Origin: an uncultured Oscillospiraceae bacterium
Lineage (GTDB): Bacteria; Bacillota; Clostridia; Oscillospirales; Ruminococcaceae
DNA: 64,000 nt
Reading direction: 5' to 3'
Assembly (NCBI GenBank): GCA_910584715.1
Contig: CAJUAN010000005.1
Location: 72,429 to 136,428 of the forward strand
Shown: one piece after another, positions 34,499-42,864 of the stretch
Position numbering within the stretch: position 1 is the first letter of the stretch
How the letters are laid out: each line of letters starts with the position of its first letter
Notes under the pieces: model-generated
Told to the model about the DNA's origin: nothing
Databases searched by the model: none
Seen by the model: the letters and a program-made list of their open reading frames with translations, nothing else
Position numbers and translations under genes: made by a program

Positions 34499-34527
34499 AT
34501 TATATCATATATTCGGCAATATGTCAA
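34499..34527 (-). promoter_or_regulatory. Consensus promoter of pnuC
   Basis: Minus strand TTGACA (34527-34522), 17 nt, TATAAT (34504-34499): a perfect consensus that overlaps the stop codon of the preceding small gene. Confidence 0.92.
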
Positions 34528-34766
34528 GAGCGCTTTGACTTCCGGTTTTTATCCGTCTTTTTTTCGGAAATCCCGCCTGAACCGAAGTTCGCAGAATTGT
34601 CTCTGTTGCCGTTGCCGTTTCTGCTGCCGTTTCCGCTGAACAGGACGAACTCCAATCTATTGTGATGAGGAGCAAGAAGCGCCCCTACTACAAATCCCGC
34701 CGCAAAGCATACTGCCATGCAAATTACAGTCAGCGCTTTATCGGAAAAAATTTTTTTATCCTCCAT
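34524..34766 (-). CDS. Small membrane protein with Asn/Gly-rich tail
   Basis: 80 aa. Starts MEDKKIFSDKALTV, one transmembrane helix at about residues 11-33 (MAVCFAAGFVVGALLAP), then a repetitive SGNGSRNGNGNRDN tail and a basic end (KKTDKNRKSKRS). The short YtxH-like design (helix with GALLAP, then soluble tail) is common in Firmicutes, but the family is not certain. AAAGGAG lies 7 nt before the ATG. It follows pgk after a probable terminator. Confidence 0.7.
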   Translation of the reverse strand: MEDKKIFSDKALTVICMAVCFAAGFVVGALLAPHHNRLEFVLFSGNGSRNGNGNRDNSANFGSGGISEKKTDKNRKSKRS

Positions 34767-34811
34767 AACCAAGCTCCTTTCATCTTTAAACTGCGCCGTA
34801 TAGTACACAAA

Positions 34812-34838
34812 GCGGAGAACGGAAAAACCGTCCTCCGC
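34812..34838 (-). terminator. Probable terminator after pgk
   Basis: GCGGAGGACGG/CCGTTCTCCGC with a TTTTT loop on the minus strand, followed by only TTTGTG, so it may be partial. Confidence 0.6.
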
Positions 34839-34856
34839 AATTTGTACTGCAATTAT

Positions 34857-36083
34857 TTACGCCTTTTCCGCGATAACGTCAACGCCGGGGAGAACCTTGC
34901 CCTCAAGGTATTCAAGGGAAGCTCCGCCGCCTGTGGAGATGTGAGACATCTTGTCGGCAAATCCAAGCTGCATAACAGCCGCCGCAGAGTCGCCGCCGCC
35001 GATGATAGTGGTAGCGTCAGTCTCAGCGAGAGCCTTTGCAACCGCGATAGTACCCTTTGCAAGAGTAGGATTCTCAAACACGCCCATAGGTCCGTTCCAG
35101 ACTACTGTCTTTGCGGACTTAACAGCGTCGGCAAAAAGCTCCATGGTCTTTGTGCCGATGTCCAGACCCATTTTGTCTGCGGGAATTTTGTCAGCGTCAA
35201 CGACCTCAACGGCGATGTCTCCGTCGATAGGATCGGGGAACGCAGCCGCGATAGTGGTATCAACGGGGAGGAGCAGCTTCTTGCCGAGCTTGTCGGCTTT
35301 AGCCATCATTTCCTTGCAGTAGTCGATCTTCTCGTCGTCAACGAGAGACTGTCCTACCTCGCAGCCCTTGGCCTTGAGGAACGTGTAGGCCATACCGCCG
35401 CCGATAATGAGGGTATCGCACTTTTCAAGCAGATTGGAGATAACGTTCAGCTTGTCGGCAACTTTTGCGCCGCCCAGGATAGCAACAAAAGGACGAACGG
35501 GAACCTCAACAGCGTTTCCGAGGTACTGGATCTCCTTCTGCATGAGGTAGCCTACAGCAGTCTCCTTAACGAACTTTGTAACGCCCGCTGTGGAAGCGTG
35601 TGCGCGGTGAGCGGAGCCGAAAGCGTCCATAACGAATACCTGACCGTCAACGAGATCGGCAAGCTCCTTGGAAAGATTCTCGCCGTTCTTGGTCTCGTCA
35701 GCGCCGCGGAATCTTGTATTCTGGAGCACTACAACGTCGCCGTCAGCCATAGCCGAAACAGCTGCCTTAGCGTTATCGCCTACAACCGCGTCGTCAGCGG
35801 CAAATGTTACCTTAGTGCCGGGGAGCAGCTCGGCAAGTCTGTCAGCCGCGGGCTTAAGGGAGAATTTATCCTCGGGACCGTTCTTGGGCTTGCCCAGATG
35901 CGAGCAGAGAACTACCCTGCCGCCGTCCGCGATAAGCTTCTTGATAGTGGGGAGAGCCGCCTGGATACGGTTGTCGTTTGTGATCTTTCCGTCCTTTAGG
36001 GGAACGTTGAAGTCCACTCTCACGAGGACCTTTTTGCCCTTTACGCTGATGTCGTCAACTGTTACCTTGTTTAAACCTGCCAT
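34857..36083 (-). CDS. pgk: Phosphoglycerate kinase
   Basis: 408 aa glycolytic enzyme making ATP from 1,3-bisphosphoglycerate. Conserved blocks: RVDFNVPLKDGKI, SHLGKP, ENTRF-like QNTRFRGADETKNG, DAFGSAHRAHAST, AILGGAKVADKL, WNGPMGVFE and GGGDSAAAV. Length is normal. Codon use is strongly biased, as expected for a highly expressed gene. AAAGGA precedes the ATG. No other lower-glycolysis gene is adjacent. Confidence 0.97.
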   Translation of the reverse strand: MAGLNKVTVDDISVKGKKVLVRVDFNVPLKDGKITNDNRIQAALPTIKKLIADGGRVVLCSHLGKPKNGPEDKFSLKPAADRLAELLPGTKVTFAADDAVVGDNAKAAVSAMADGDVVVLQNTRFRGADETKNGENLSKELADLVDGQVFVMDAFGSAHRAHASTAGVTKFVKETAVGYLMQKEIQYLGNAVEVPVRPFVAILGGAKVADKLNVISNLLEKCDTLIIGGGMAYTFLKAKGCEVGQSLVDDEKIDYCKEMMAKADKLGKKLLLPVDTTIAAAFPDPIDGDIAVEVVDADKIPADKMGLDIGTKTMELFADAVKSAKTVVWNGPMGVFENPTLAKGTIAVAKALAETDATTIIGGGDSAAAVMQLGFADKMSHISTGGGASLEYLEGKVLPGVDVIAEKA

Positions 36084-36233
36084 AGTAATGACGTCCTTTC
36101 ATAAATAAGATATCGGGGCGGTTTTGCAGCGGTGGGTACCGTTAAAAAAATAACGCCCTGTCAATATTATTTTATACTATTTTCCCAAATTTAGCAAGGG
36201 GTTAGGAAAAATTTTAAAAATATTTTTATATTT

Positions 36234-39167
36234 TTACTGCCCTGTCCGGTTGTTCCCGCCTGTAAATTCTCTCAGCACCTCCACTACCCTTTCGGGATCC
36301 ACGGGCTTTGAGACATGAGCATTCATACCCGCGTCGAGAGCGGCTTTTACGTCCTCTGCAAAAGCGTTGGCGGTCATTGCGACTATCGGCACCGTCTCCG
36401 CGTCGGGACGTCCCGATGTGCGGATAGCCTTTGTCGCCTCATATCCGTTCATAACGGGCATCTGGACATCCATAAGAATAATGTCGTACTCACCCGCCGC
36501 GGAGCTTGTAAACTTGTCAAAAGCCTCCTTACCATTCTCGGTGACTACGCAGGTCAGACCCGGTATCTCGCCGAGCAGTTCAATGAGGATTTCCGCGTTG
36601 ATCTCGTTGTCCTCGGCGATAAGTATCCGCTTGTTTTCTATGGATATCTCGTTTTCCTTTTCGGTGTCACCGCCTCCGGTGCGTATCCTTTCCACCGCAA
36701 GCTTGAAGTTGGTCAGGAAAAACGGCTTCGGCATGAATCCGTCTATCCCCGCCGCCATAGCCTCCTCCTCGATATCGCTCCAGTCATAGGAGGTAAGTAT
36801 CATTATAAGGACGTTTCCGGGAACCGTCTGCCTTATCCTGCGGGCGGTCTCCACACCGCTCAGACCGGGCATTTTCCAGTCAAGTATAACAATATCGTAT
36901 TCGGCGCCTCTTTCGTGAGCCTCTTTTGCCATTTCAACAGCGTTCAGACCGTCTGAAGCGCACTGTACCGCAACTCCCGTACCTTCCATTGCGCCCGTGA
37001 TGTTCGCGCATACGTCAGGGTCGTCGTCCGCAATAAGGATACTTCCGACACCGTGGTTCCTCCAGAAATTTCTGTCAATATCCGTTTCCTGCATACGGAG
37101 CTCAAGCTCGACAACAAATGAGCTGCCCTCGCCCTGCCTGCTTTCCACGGAAATAGTTCCGCCCATAAGGTCAACAAGGTTTTTGGTAATAGCCATTCCC
37201 AGACCCGTGCCCTGTATTTTGTTTGTAGTACTGTTTATCTCGCGGGTAAACGGAGCGAAGATTATCTGCTGATATTCCTCTGACATACCCATACCGTTAT
37301 CCCTGACGGTAAACCTCATTTTGGCGTAATTTTTTGCGCCGCCCGGGATCTGTTCCATTATCATTTCGATCTTGCCGCCGTCCTGAGTGTACTTGACAGC
37401 ATTTGACAGCAGATTTATCATGATCTGTTCTATTCTCAGCTTATCGCCGACCAGATACTCCTGCTGAATATTGCTGACCGATATTTCAAAGCTCTGTCCG
37501 CGGGCTTTTGCCTGTGGCTTTATAATAGTTGACAGCTCCTCGACTATTTCGGCAAGATTTATCTCCGTAAAGTTTATCGAAGCGTTGCCGCTTTCGATCT
37601 TGCTCATATCAAGGATATCGTTGATAAGTCCAAGCATATGGTGGCTTGAAGCGATTATCTTTTTGGTATGCTCGCGCACCTTTTCAGGCTTGTCGCAGTC
37701 CCTTTGGAGCAGCGTTGACAAGCCTACGATAGCGTTCATCGGAGTACGGATATCGTGGCTCATGTTGCTGAGGAAAGTACTCTTGGCGTTGTTGGCTTCC
37801 CTTGCAATATTGAGAGCTTCTTCCAGAGCCGCCTTGTTCCTGTTTTCGGCGGTTCTGTCGGAAAGCACGGCTATCAGTTTTTCGGTGTTGTCTACCTCAG
37901 TGCAGTAAATAAACTCGCTGAACCACCTGTGCTCGCCGCTTATGCCGTGTATGCGCTCGTTTTCAAGGGAGAGCGGCTTTCCGGGCACAATTTTTCTGAA
38001 AAGCTCCTTGCCCATTTCGTTTTCATGGGAACAAAGGGTACTGTTTATCACAAGCAGGTCTTTTTTGACTTCCCTGACCGACAGACCCATTACGCGCTCA
38101 ATGTTTGGGCTTACATACTCAACTGTGCTTCCGTCGACAGACGACATAAGAAACACGTCGTTAGTGTTGTTGGAAAGGATACCGAAAAGCTGTTCGCGGT
38201 ACTTCAGCTCTTGCTCCATACCCAAAATGCTTCTGTAATTATGGCGCATTATTATCATAAACGCCGCAAAAACCACAATGCCTATGCCGATAATGAACAA
38301 AATCGTCTGAGAGCTTTTCACAATATTTTCGGCGTCCTTCATAATAACGTCTTCGGGAATGATCGAAATAACGTACCAGCCGCTGATGCTTTCAACGGGA
38401 GCGTAGGTGTACACATACATTTCCCCGCGGTACATAAATCTTGCCGAACCCTTTTGCTGACTTCCGAGAGCGTCTCTGAACGCTTGAAGCTCTTCATCAT
38501 CGTTGCCGTTAACATCAATAACGTCGAAGATATTGTTAATGCTGCGGCTGCTGTTTTTGTGGCTTGACCGCACCAATATATCACCCTCGCTGTTTATGAT
38601 ATGTGAAAATCCCGTATCGTTGAAAAAAGTAAGTGAAAATTCATTTGAAACGGACGAAAGCAAAAGCTCCTCAACAATGATTCCCTTATCGCCGTCGGCA
38701 AAATCAAATCTTTCATAGCAGTACATGACATTTCGTCCGGTAAGCACGCTTACGTCAGGCTCGCATACTCCGCTTTCACCGAGAGCCGCAAAAAAAGCAA
38801 GAGCCTCCCCGTCGATCGTTATTACGTCCGCGCTTCTGTTTGAAAATACGTCGCCGTCGTCCATATCAATAACGAAGTAATCGTTTTCCGACTCGCCGAG
38901 GACTGAAAGCCGTCCGCTTATCTCATCATGGTCGTCGGATTCTTCTTTTTCCATAATAAACGTCAGACTGTGGAGTATTTCAGCGTCCTTAGCTGCGTAA
39001 ACATCAAAAGCATGGCTTCCCTGAGCCGTTACCTCAAGAACGTCGGTAACGGACTGGTTCCGCATAGATCTGCGAACGGACGCTATGTAATAAACGCCTA
39101 TCGCGGCAATGATCAGTACCGACAAAAGCGCAAAACCCAAAGTTTTAAGCTTCTGCGTTCTGTTCAT
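36234..39167 (-). CDS. Hybrid sensor histidine kinase with two receiver domains
   Basis: 977 aa. First transmembrane helix (~12-30), a ~260-residue extracytoplasmic sensor of the Cache type, second helix (~290-310), a PAS domain (~330-445, EYVSPNIERVMGLS), HisKA with the phospho-acceptor H471 in SNMSHDIRTPMN, HATPase (MINLLSNAVKYT, GTGLGMAITKNLV), receiver 1 with D763 (VILDWKMPG) and receiver 2 with D900 (ILMDVQMPVMNG). No HPt domain, so a separate phosphotransfer protein is expected. A nested inverted repeat (39297-39374) lies about 130 nt upstream of the ATG. Ligand unknown. Single gene. Confidence 0.93.
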   Translation of the reverse strand: MNRTQKLKTLGFALLSVLIIAAIGVYYIASVRRSMRNQSVTDVLEVTAQGSHAFDVYAAKDAEILHSLTFIMEKEESDDHDEISGRLSVLGESENDYFVIDMDDGDVFSNRSADVITIDGEALAFFAALGESGVCEPDVSVLTGRNVMYCYERFDFADGDKGIIVEELLLSSVSNEFSLTFFNDTGFSHIINSEGDILVRSSHKNSSRSINNIFDVIDVNGNDDEELQAFRDALGSQQKGSARFMYRGEMYVYTYAPVESISGWYVISIIPEDVIMKDAENIVKSSQTILFIIGIGIVVFAAFMIIMRHNYRSILGMEQELKYREQLFGILSNNTNDVFLMSSVDGSTVEYVSPNIERVMGLSVREVKKDLLVINSTLCSHENEMGKELFRKIVPGKPLSLENERIHGISGEHRWFSEFIYCTEVDNTEKLIAVLSDRTAENRNKAALEEALNIAREANNAKSTFLSNMSHDIRTPMNAIVGLSTLLQRDCDKPEKVREHTKKIIASSHHMLGLINDILDMSKIESGNASINFTEINLAEIVEELSTIIKPQAKARGQSFEISVSNIQQEYLVGDKLRIEQIMINLLSNAVKYTQDGGKIEMIMEQIPGGAKNYAKMRFTVRDNGMGMSEEYQQIIFAPFTREINSTTNKIQGTGLGMAITKNLVDLMGGTISVESRQGEGSSFVVELELRMQETDIDRNFWRNHGVGSILIADDDPDVCANITGAMEGTGVAVQCASDGLNAVEMAKEAHERGAEYDIVILDWKMPGLSGVETARRIRQTVPGNVLIMILTSYDWSDIEEEAMAAGIDGFMPKPFFLTNFKLAVERIRTGGGDTEKENEISIENKRILIAEDNEINAEILIELLGEIPGLTCVVTENGKEAFDKFTSSAAGEYDIILMDVQMPVMNGYEATKAIRTSGRPDAETVPIVAMTANAFAEDVKAALDAGMNAHVSKPVDPERVVEVLREFTGGNNRTGQ

Positions 39168-39296
39168 AACAGATCACTCCTTTATTTTAATGCCTGCCTT
39201 GTTACAAATAAGTACTGCGGCAGGAATGAATTGACCGGCGCACTGTTCCGCGGTTTTTGCGCCGCATAGCCGCGTACAAGTTACACGGCAATTTAT

Positions 39297-39374
39297 TGTC
39301 TAAAAGCGTAGTTAAAAAATCTGCGTAAAAACTATACGCAAATTTTTGCTGGATTCTTCAAACGCTTTTAGACA
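39297..39374 (-). repeat. Nested inverted repeat upstream of the hybrid kinase, containing dispersed element copy B
   Basis: Outer arms TGTCTAAAAGCGT (39297-39309) and ACGCTTTTAGACA (39362-39374). Inside, on the minus strand, GCAAAAATTTGCGTATA and CAGATTTTTT (39349-39311) match copy A at 23773 and can pair with each other (TGCGTA/TACGCA). The rest of the 39168-39609 gap holds no gene. Confidence 0.55.
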
Positions 39375-39466
39375 GAAATCAGTATTATTAAAATTGTAGC
39401 ATATGCAAACCGAGAATTCAACCGTATCAATGTGAATTTTTTTCGTCCGGCGGCGTCCGTTTGTTA

Positions 39467-39510
39467 TAAAAACAAAAGGCGGAATCTACGGTAAAACCGT
39501 AAATTCCGCT
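39467..39510 (-). terminator. Terminator after the zinc-ribbon gene
   Basis: Minus strand GCGGAATTTACGG/CCGTAGATTCCGCC with a TTTTA loop and the tail TTTTGTTTTT; about 100 nt after the stop. Confidence 0.88.
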
Positions 39511-39609
39511 TAGACCGACATTCCATTAAAAAGAGCGGTTAAAAACAGACCCGCTTACGCGATATCCGCAATCTTACACTCAGGAAAATCAGACGAGCAA
39601 TGACGAGAA

Positions 39610-39885
39610 TTATTCTTCTCTCATCTTTGCAAAACAGTCGCTGCAATATACAGGACGGTCCTCTCTGGGTTTGAAGGGAACTCTTGCAGGTCCTCCGCAT
39701 GAAGCGCAGGTTGCCTCGAACATTTCTCTTTCAGCCTTTGCGCTGTTCTTTCTTGCGTCGCGGCAGCTCTTGCATCTCTGAGGCTCGTTAACAAAGCCCT
39801 TTTCCGCATAGAACTCCTGCTCGCCGGCTGTGAAGGTAAATTCGTTTCCGCATTCCTTGCAAACCAATGTTTTGTCTTCGTACAT
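39610..39885 (-). CDS. Zinc-ribbon domain protein
   Basis: 91 aa with four CxxC knuckles: CKEC (residues 9-12), CKSC, CASC and CSDC. The first half (LVCKECGNEFTFTAGEQEFYAEKGF) is the typical probable-zinc-ribbon start found in many Clostridia; the second half (ATCASCGGPARVPF) repeats the theme. It may bind nucleic acid or act as a small adaptor; function unknown. It follows the SigH-like gene and the tRNA-like sequence. Confidence 0.88.
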   Translation of the reverse strand: MYEDKTLVCKECGNEFTFTAGEQEFYAEKGFVNEPQRCKSCRDARKNSAKAEREMFEATCASCGGPARVPFKPREDRPVYCSDCFAKMREE

Positions 39886-39911
39886 TTTGCTTTCCCTCGC
39901 TTAAAAAAATT

Positions 39912-39987
39912 TGGACCTGAGAACGGATTCGCACCGCCACCTTTGCCTTTAAAAAAAACAACGCTCTTGACTTTAAGCTACCTGGTC
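39912..39987 (-). other. tRNA-like sequence, probably a degraded tRNA
   Basis: 75-76 nt on the minus strand with a tRNA-like order: GACCAGG, TA, a D-arm GCTT/GAGC, an anticodon-type arm TTGTT/GGCAA with a 9-nt T-rich loop, and a T-arm GGCGG/CCGTT with loop TGCGAAT, ending CAGGTCCA. Acceptor pairing has mismatches and an extra C is needed, so a working tRNA is doubtful. Confidence 0.3.
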
Positions 39988-39993
39988 GTATAT

Positions 39994-40632
39994 TCAAATG
40001 TCCGCATTAACGGGGGAAAACAAAACTCTCAGCTTCTTTCTCACCCGAAAAACAGCATTATCAACAGATTTTAGCGGAATACCCAGCCTTTCAGATATCT
40101 CGCCGTAGGACAAGCCGCTCAGATACAATCTAAAAATGTCCCATTCCAGTTTTGAAAGAAGCGACTTAATCTCGTCGTAAATGCCCAGCATTTTCTCCTT
40201 TTCAAACCATATATTTTCCGGGGACGAACCGTCCTCCGCATTTCCTTCAAAGTTTTCCGCAGAGCCTTGCTCCGCATTCTTTCTCATTCTCACCGCCGCA
40301 GATTTTATGCCGTTTGTAACGCAGGCGTCAACAAATGATGAAAATTTTGATCCGCGTTTCGGGTCGAAAGAATTTACAGCGTTCAGAAAGGACAGAAAAC
40401 CCTCCTGCGCAAGATCCTCCGGTTCCGCGTAATCTCTCGCAAAACCATAGGCTTTTTTTCTCACAAGCCGCATATAGCGCGAAATGAGCGTGGAAACAGC
40501 GCGCTTCCCGATGACCGAATTAGCCCGGCAGCGGGAAATTTCAACAAGCTCGTTATCCTCGAGCGAATCAAATTCAAGCGAACCGGGTTCTCTGAACCCT
40601 GAGCTGTTAATATCCGGATACAAGCAGCTCAT
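39994..40632 (-). CDS. sigH: Sigma-70-family factor, SigH (sigma-30)-like
   Basis: 212 aa, close to the usual ~215. Region 2: EPEDLAQEGFLSFLNAVNSFDPKRGSKFSSF, the core-binding and -10 recognition part. Region 4: LLSKLEWDIFRLYLSGLSYGEISERLG followed by KSVDNAVFRVRKKL, which strongly resembles SigH of sporulating Firmicutes. SigH drives early sporulation and stationary-phase genes. The presence of spoIIR 2.2 kb away fits. The N-terminus (first ~25 residues) is longer and less conserved than in SigH, and other regulators of this class are possible. Confidence 0.75.
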   Translation of the reverse strand: MSCLYPDINSSGFREPGSLEFDSLEDNELVEISRCRANSVIGKRAVSTLISRYMRLVRKKAYGFARDYAEPEDLAQEGFLSFLNAVNSFDPKRGSKFSSFVDACVTNGIKSAAVRMRKNAEQGSAENFEGNAEDGSSPENIWFEKEKMLGIYDEIKSLLSKLEWDIFRLYLSGLSYGEISERLGIPLKSVDNAVFRVRKKLRVLFSPVNADI

Positions 40633-40773
40633 TGCCTTACCACCAATCCAAGGACATATGCCTTACAAACCGTGTCATACAGTTATACGGCTGATAAATT
40701 TGCTACTGTTAATATTTTATCATTAATCGGCGTACCTTGTCAAGGAAATTTAAGAAATTTCCGACTTAATTTG

Positions 40774-40889
40774 TATACTTTGTGAGTAAAAACAATAATT
40801 GACAATTGTATTTGGTAATTTTAACAATCAAGCGGTTTAAACAACGACAACGGCGGACTGTCTGCATTCTGCGAACAGTCCGCCTTTTA
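40774..40889 (+). other. Orphan terminator with possible upstream promoter (candidate small RNA)
   Basis: GGCGGACTGT (40852-40861) and ACAGTCCGCC (40875-40884) with TTTT form a strong plus-strand terminator, yet no plus-strand gene lies before it. TTGACA occurs at 40799-40804 and TATACT at 40774-40779, but neither has a good partner at 17 nt. The rest of the gap 40633-41039 has no gene. Confidence 0.4.
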
Positions 40890-41039
40890 TACTTCACTGT
40901 AAAATTTTAAAGCTTCAAACCGCTATTCGGCAGTTTTTCAAAACAGGATAAATCAGTAATTTTCGCCGCATCGGAAAAACCACAAATTTCTTTCCATAAC
41001 TTTTTCATGGCAGAAACGCTATGTTAAAATGACTGCCGT

Positions 41040-41597
41040 TCAATCCTTAGCATAAGCCAATCTTCCCTCGCTGAAAATATCACCGCCAAGGCAGTCGTTC
41101 GCCACTGTCACGGGAAATTTTTCAACAAGCAGCCGTTTGACCGACTCGCAGCCTAAGTCCTCAAAAGCCACTATCTCGCAGCTTTTCACACAGCTTGCCG
41201 CCAGAGCGCCGGCTCCGCCTATTGCACAAAAATACACCGCGCCGTTGCGTGAAACGGCATTGCGCACCTCATCGTTCCGTTCGCCTTTGCCTATCATAGC
41301 GCAGAGCCCCAGATCGAGAAGCCTCGGAGCAAATTTATCCATTCTTCCCGAAGTCGTAGGACCGCATGAACCTATCGGCTTTCCCTCCGGAGCAGGCGTG
41401 GGACCCGCGTAATAGATAACAGCGTTTTCAATATCGACGGGAAGCTTTTCTCCCTTATCGAGCATAGCGTCAAACCGTTTGTGAGCCGCGTCACGGGCGG
41501 TGTAAACGTATCCCGACAGCAAAACCTTGTCGCCGGCGCGCAGCTTCGGACAGAAGCCGCGCAGCTCGGAAACATTTATCTCATAGACCTCAGCCAT
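41040..41597 (-). CDS. Fumarate hydratase class I beta subunit (or tartrate dehydratase beta)
   Basis: 185 aa. The beta (C-terminal) half of the iron-sulfur hydro-lyase family: KLRAGDKVLLSGYVYTARDAAHKR, YYAGPTPAPEGKPIGSCGPTTSGRMDKF and MIGKGERND are its landmarks. This half carries substrate-binding residues, while the [4Fe-4S] cluster sits on the alpha subunit, which is absent from the window. It starts 5 nt after divIVA, an unusual location. It may pair with an alpha subunit encoded elsewhere; fumarate versus tartrate cannot be told. Confidence 0.88.
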   Translation of the reverse strand: MAEVYEINVSELRGFCPKLRAGDKVLLSGYVYTARDAAHKRFDAMLDKGEKLPVDIENAVIYYAGPTPAPEGKPIGSCGPTTSGRMDKFAPRLLDLGLCAMIGKGERNDEVRNAVSRNGAVYFCAIGGAGALAASCVKSCEIVAFEDLGCESVKRLLVEKFPVTVANDCLGGDIFSEGRLAYAKD

Positions 41598-41602
41598 AAG
41601 TA

Positions 41603-42634
41603 CTACATATCCGCAAGCGAAATGCTGTCCGCATTAAGATCGGCTTCTGCCTCAGCCTCTGCTTCTGCGGCCTTTGTAAGACTTTCAAGCTCGCTCATAT
41701 CAAAACCTGCAAATGCGGGCTTAGCCGGCTTTGGCACCGCATTCTGAGCGGGAGCCGGATTCTGGGGAGCGGGTTCCTGTACAGGCGCAGGAGTGGGAGC
41801 GGGCGCGGGAGCAGCTGCTGCCTTAGGTGCAGGAGCTGGCTTGACAGTAGAGACCTTACCCTTTCTGATAGAGTTCTGAGCGTTGTCAATCTGTTCCTTT
41901 GCTTCCTTGAGTCTGCCGAGACTTTCGTCAGAGAACATTTCCAGAACTTCTCTGAGCTTGATAACGTTCTCGTCGATCTCGGCGATCTCGTCCTCAACTT
42001 CTTTTCTGATCTTATCGGCAGCCGCACGCATTTCGGAACTCTTGTCCTCCGCGTCGGAAAGTATCCTCGAAGCCTTTTCATCGGCGTTCTTAACGATAGT
42101 GGAAGCCTTTCCGTTAGCGTCGTCTACCACCTGGTTTGCAAGCTTCTTGGCGTCCTCGTCCATCTTGCGGGCGTTTTCCTTAGCCTGGGTAACGATAGTG
42201 TTGGCTGTCTTCTGAGCCTCGATAAATACGTTGCTCAGGTCGAGAGCGCTGCTGTCGCCGCCTGCCGCGGGAGCCGTGGCAGCCTTATTCTTAGCCTCCT
42301 GGAGCTGATCCTCCAGTTCAGAGATCTGAGCGCGGCACTCTTCTATTTCCTTATCCTTTTCCGCAAGCTCGTCTTCCATTGATTTCATCTGGAGCTTGAG
42401 AGAGTCGTTATTAGTCTGGAGTTCGGTAATCTTGGACTTATCCGCCGCGAGAAGCTCCTCGTACTTTTCGCTGCTTTCCCCTCCGCCGCCGGAGCTTTCG
42501 AGAAGCGCTTTCTTTTCGTCCAGCTCGGCTTCGAGAGCGTAAATTTTCGAGTTCAGTTCATCGACATAAGCAAGAACGTCCTTTTTATCAAAGCCTCCGA
42601 CTCTTACTGTTTTGAGAAAACCGGTTCCATCCAT
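41603..42634 (-). CDS. DivIVA-domain coiled-coil protein
   Basis: 343 aa. N-terminal DivIVA membrane-curvature motif (FLKTVRVGGFDKKDVLAYVDELN), then a coiled coil to ~120, a second coiled coil (~150-250) rich in Lys/Glu/Ala, a Pro/Ala-rich segment of repeated APAP, and a conserved-looking tail (FAGFDMSELESLTKAAEAEA). DivIVA proteins mark poles and septa in Gram-positive cells. GGAGG lies 8 nt before the ATG at 42634; a TTG 15 nt upstream is rejected because it overlaps the RBS. Own promoter upstream, with the fumarase beta gene immediately after. Confidence 0.85.
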   Translation of the reverse strand: MDGTGFLKTVRVGGFDKKDVLAYVDELNSKIYALEAELDEKKALLESSGGGGESSEKYEELLAADKSKITELQTNNDSLKLQMKSMEDELAEKDKEIEECRAQISELEDQLQEAKNKAATAPAAGGDSSALDLSNVFIEAQKTANTIVTQAKENARKMDEDAKKLANQVVDDANGKASTIVKNADEKASRILSDAEDKSSEMRAAADKIRKEVEDEIAEIDENVIKLREVLEMFSDESLGRLKEAKEQIDNAQNSIRKGKVSTVKPAPAPKAAAAPAPAPTPAPVQEPAPQNPAPAQNAVPKPAKPAFAGFDMSELESLTKAAEAEAEAEADLNADSISLADM

Positions 42635-42702
42635 TGTGAATACCTCCAATTATCAGTTCTTAGTTCGGACGCGGCAAACAGCACACGCCTGAATACACTG
42701 AA

Positions 42703-42731
42703 ATTATACCATATATTTTGGCTTTTCACAA
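42703..42731 (-). promoter_or_regulatory. Promoter of the divIVA-fumarase beta operon
   Basis: Minus strand TTGTGA (42731-42726), 17 nt, TATAAT (42708-42703); leader about 60 nt. Confidence 0.8.
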
Positions 42732-42864
42732 GTGGATTTCAAAAAATTAGTACACAAAAAATTGTTTATTTTTTTAGTGAATTATAATAATTTTATTAAT
42801 ATTTCAAAATTTTCTGAATAATTGAAAGGCAAATGAAGGAAAAAGGCAGAACATTTTTAACTTT

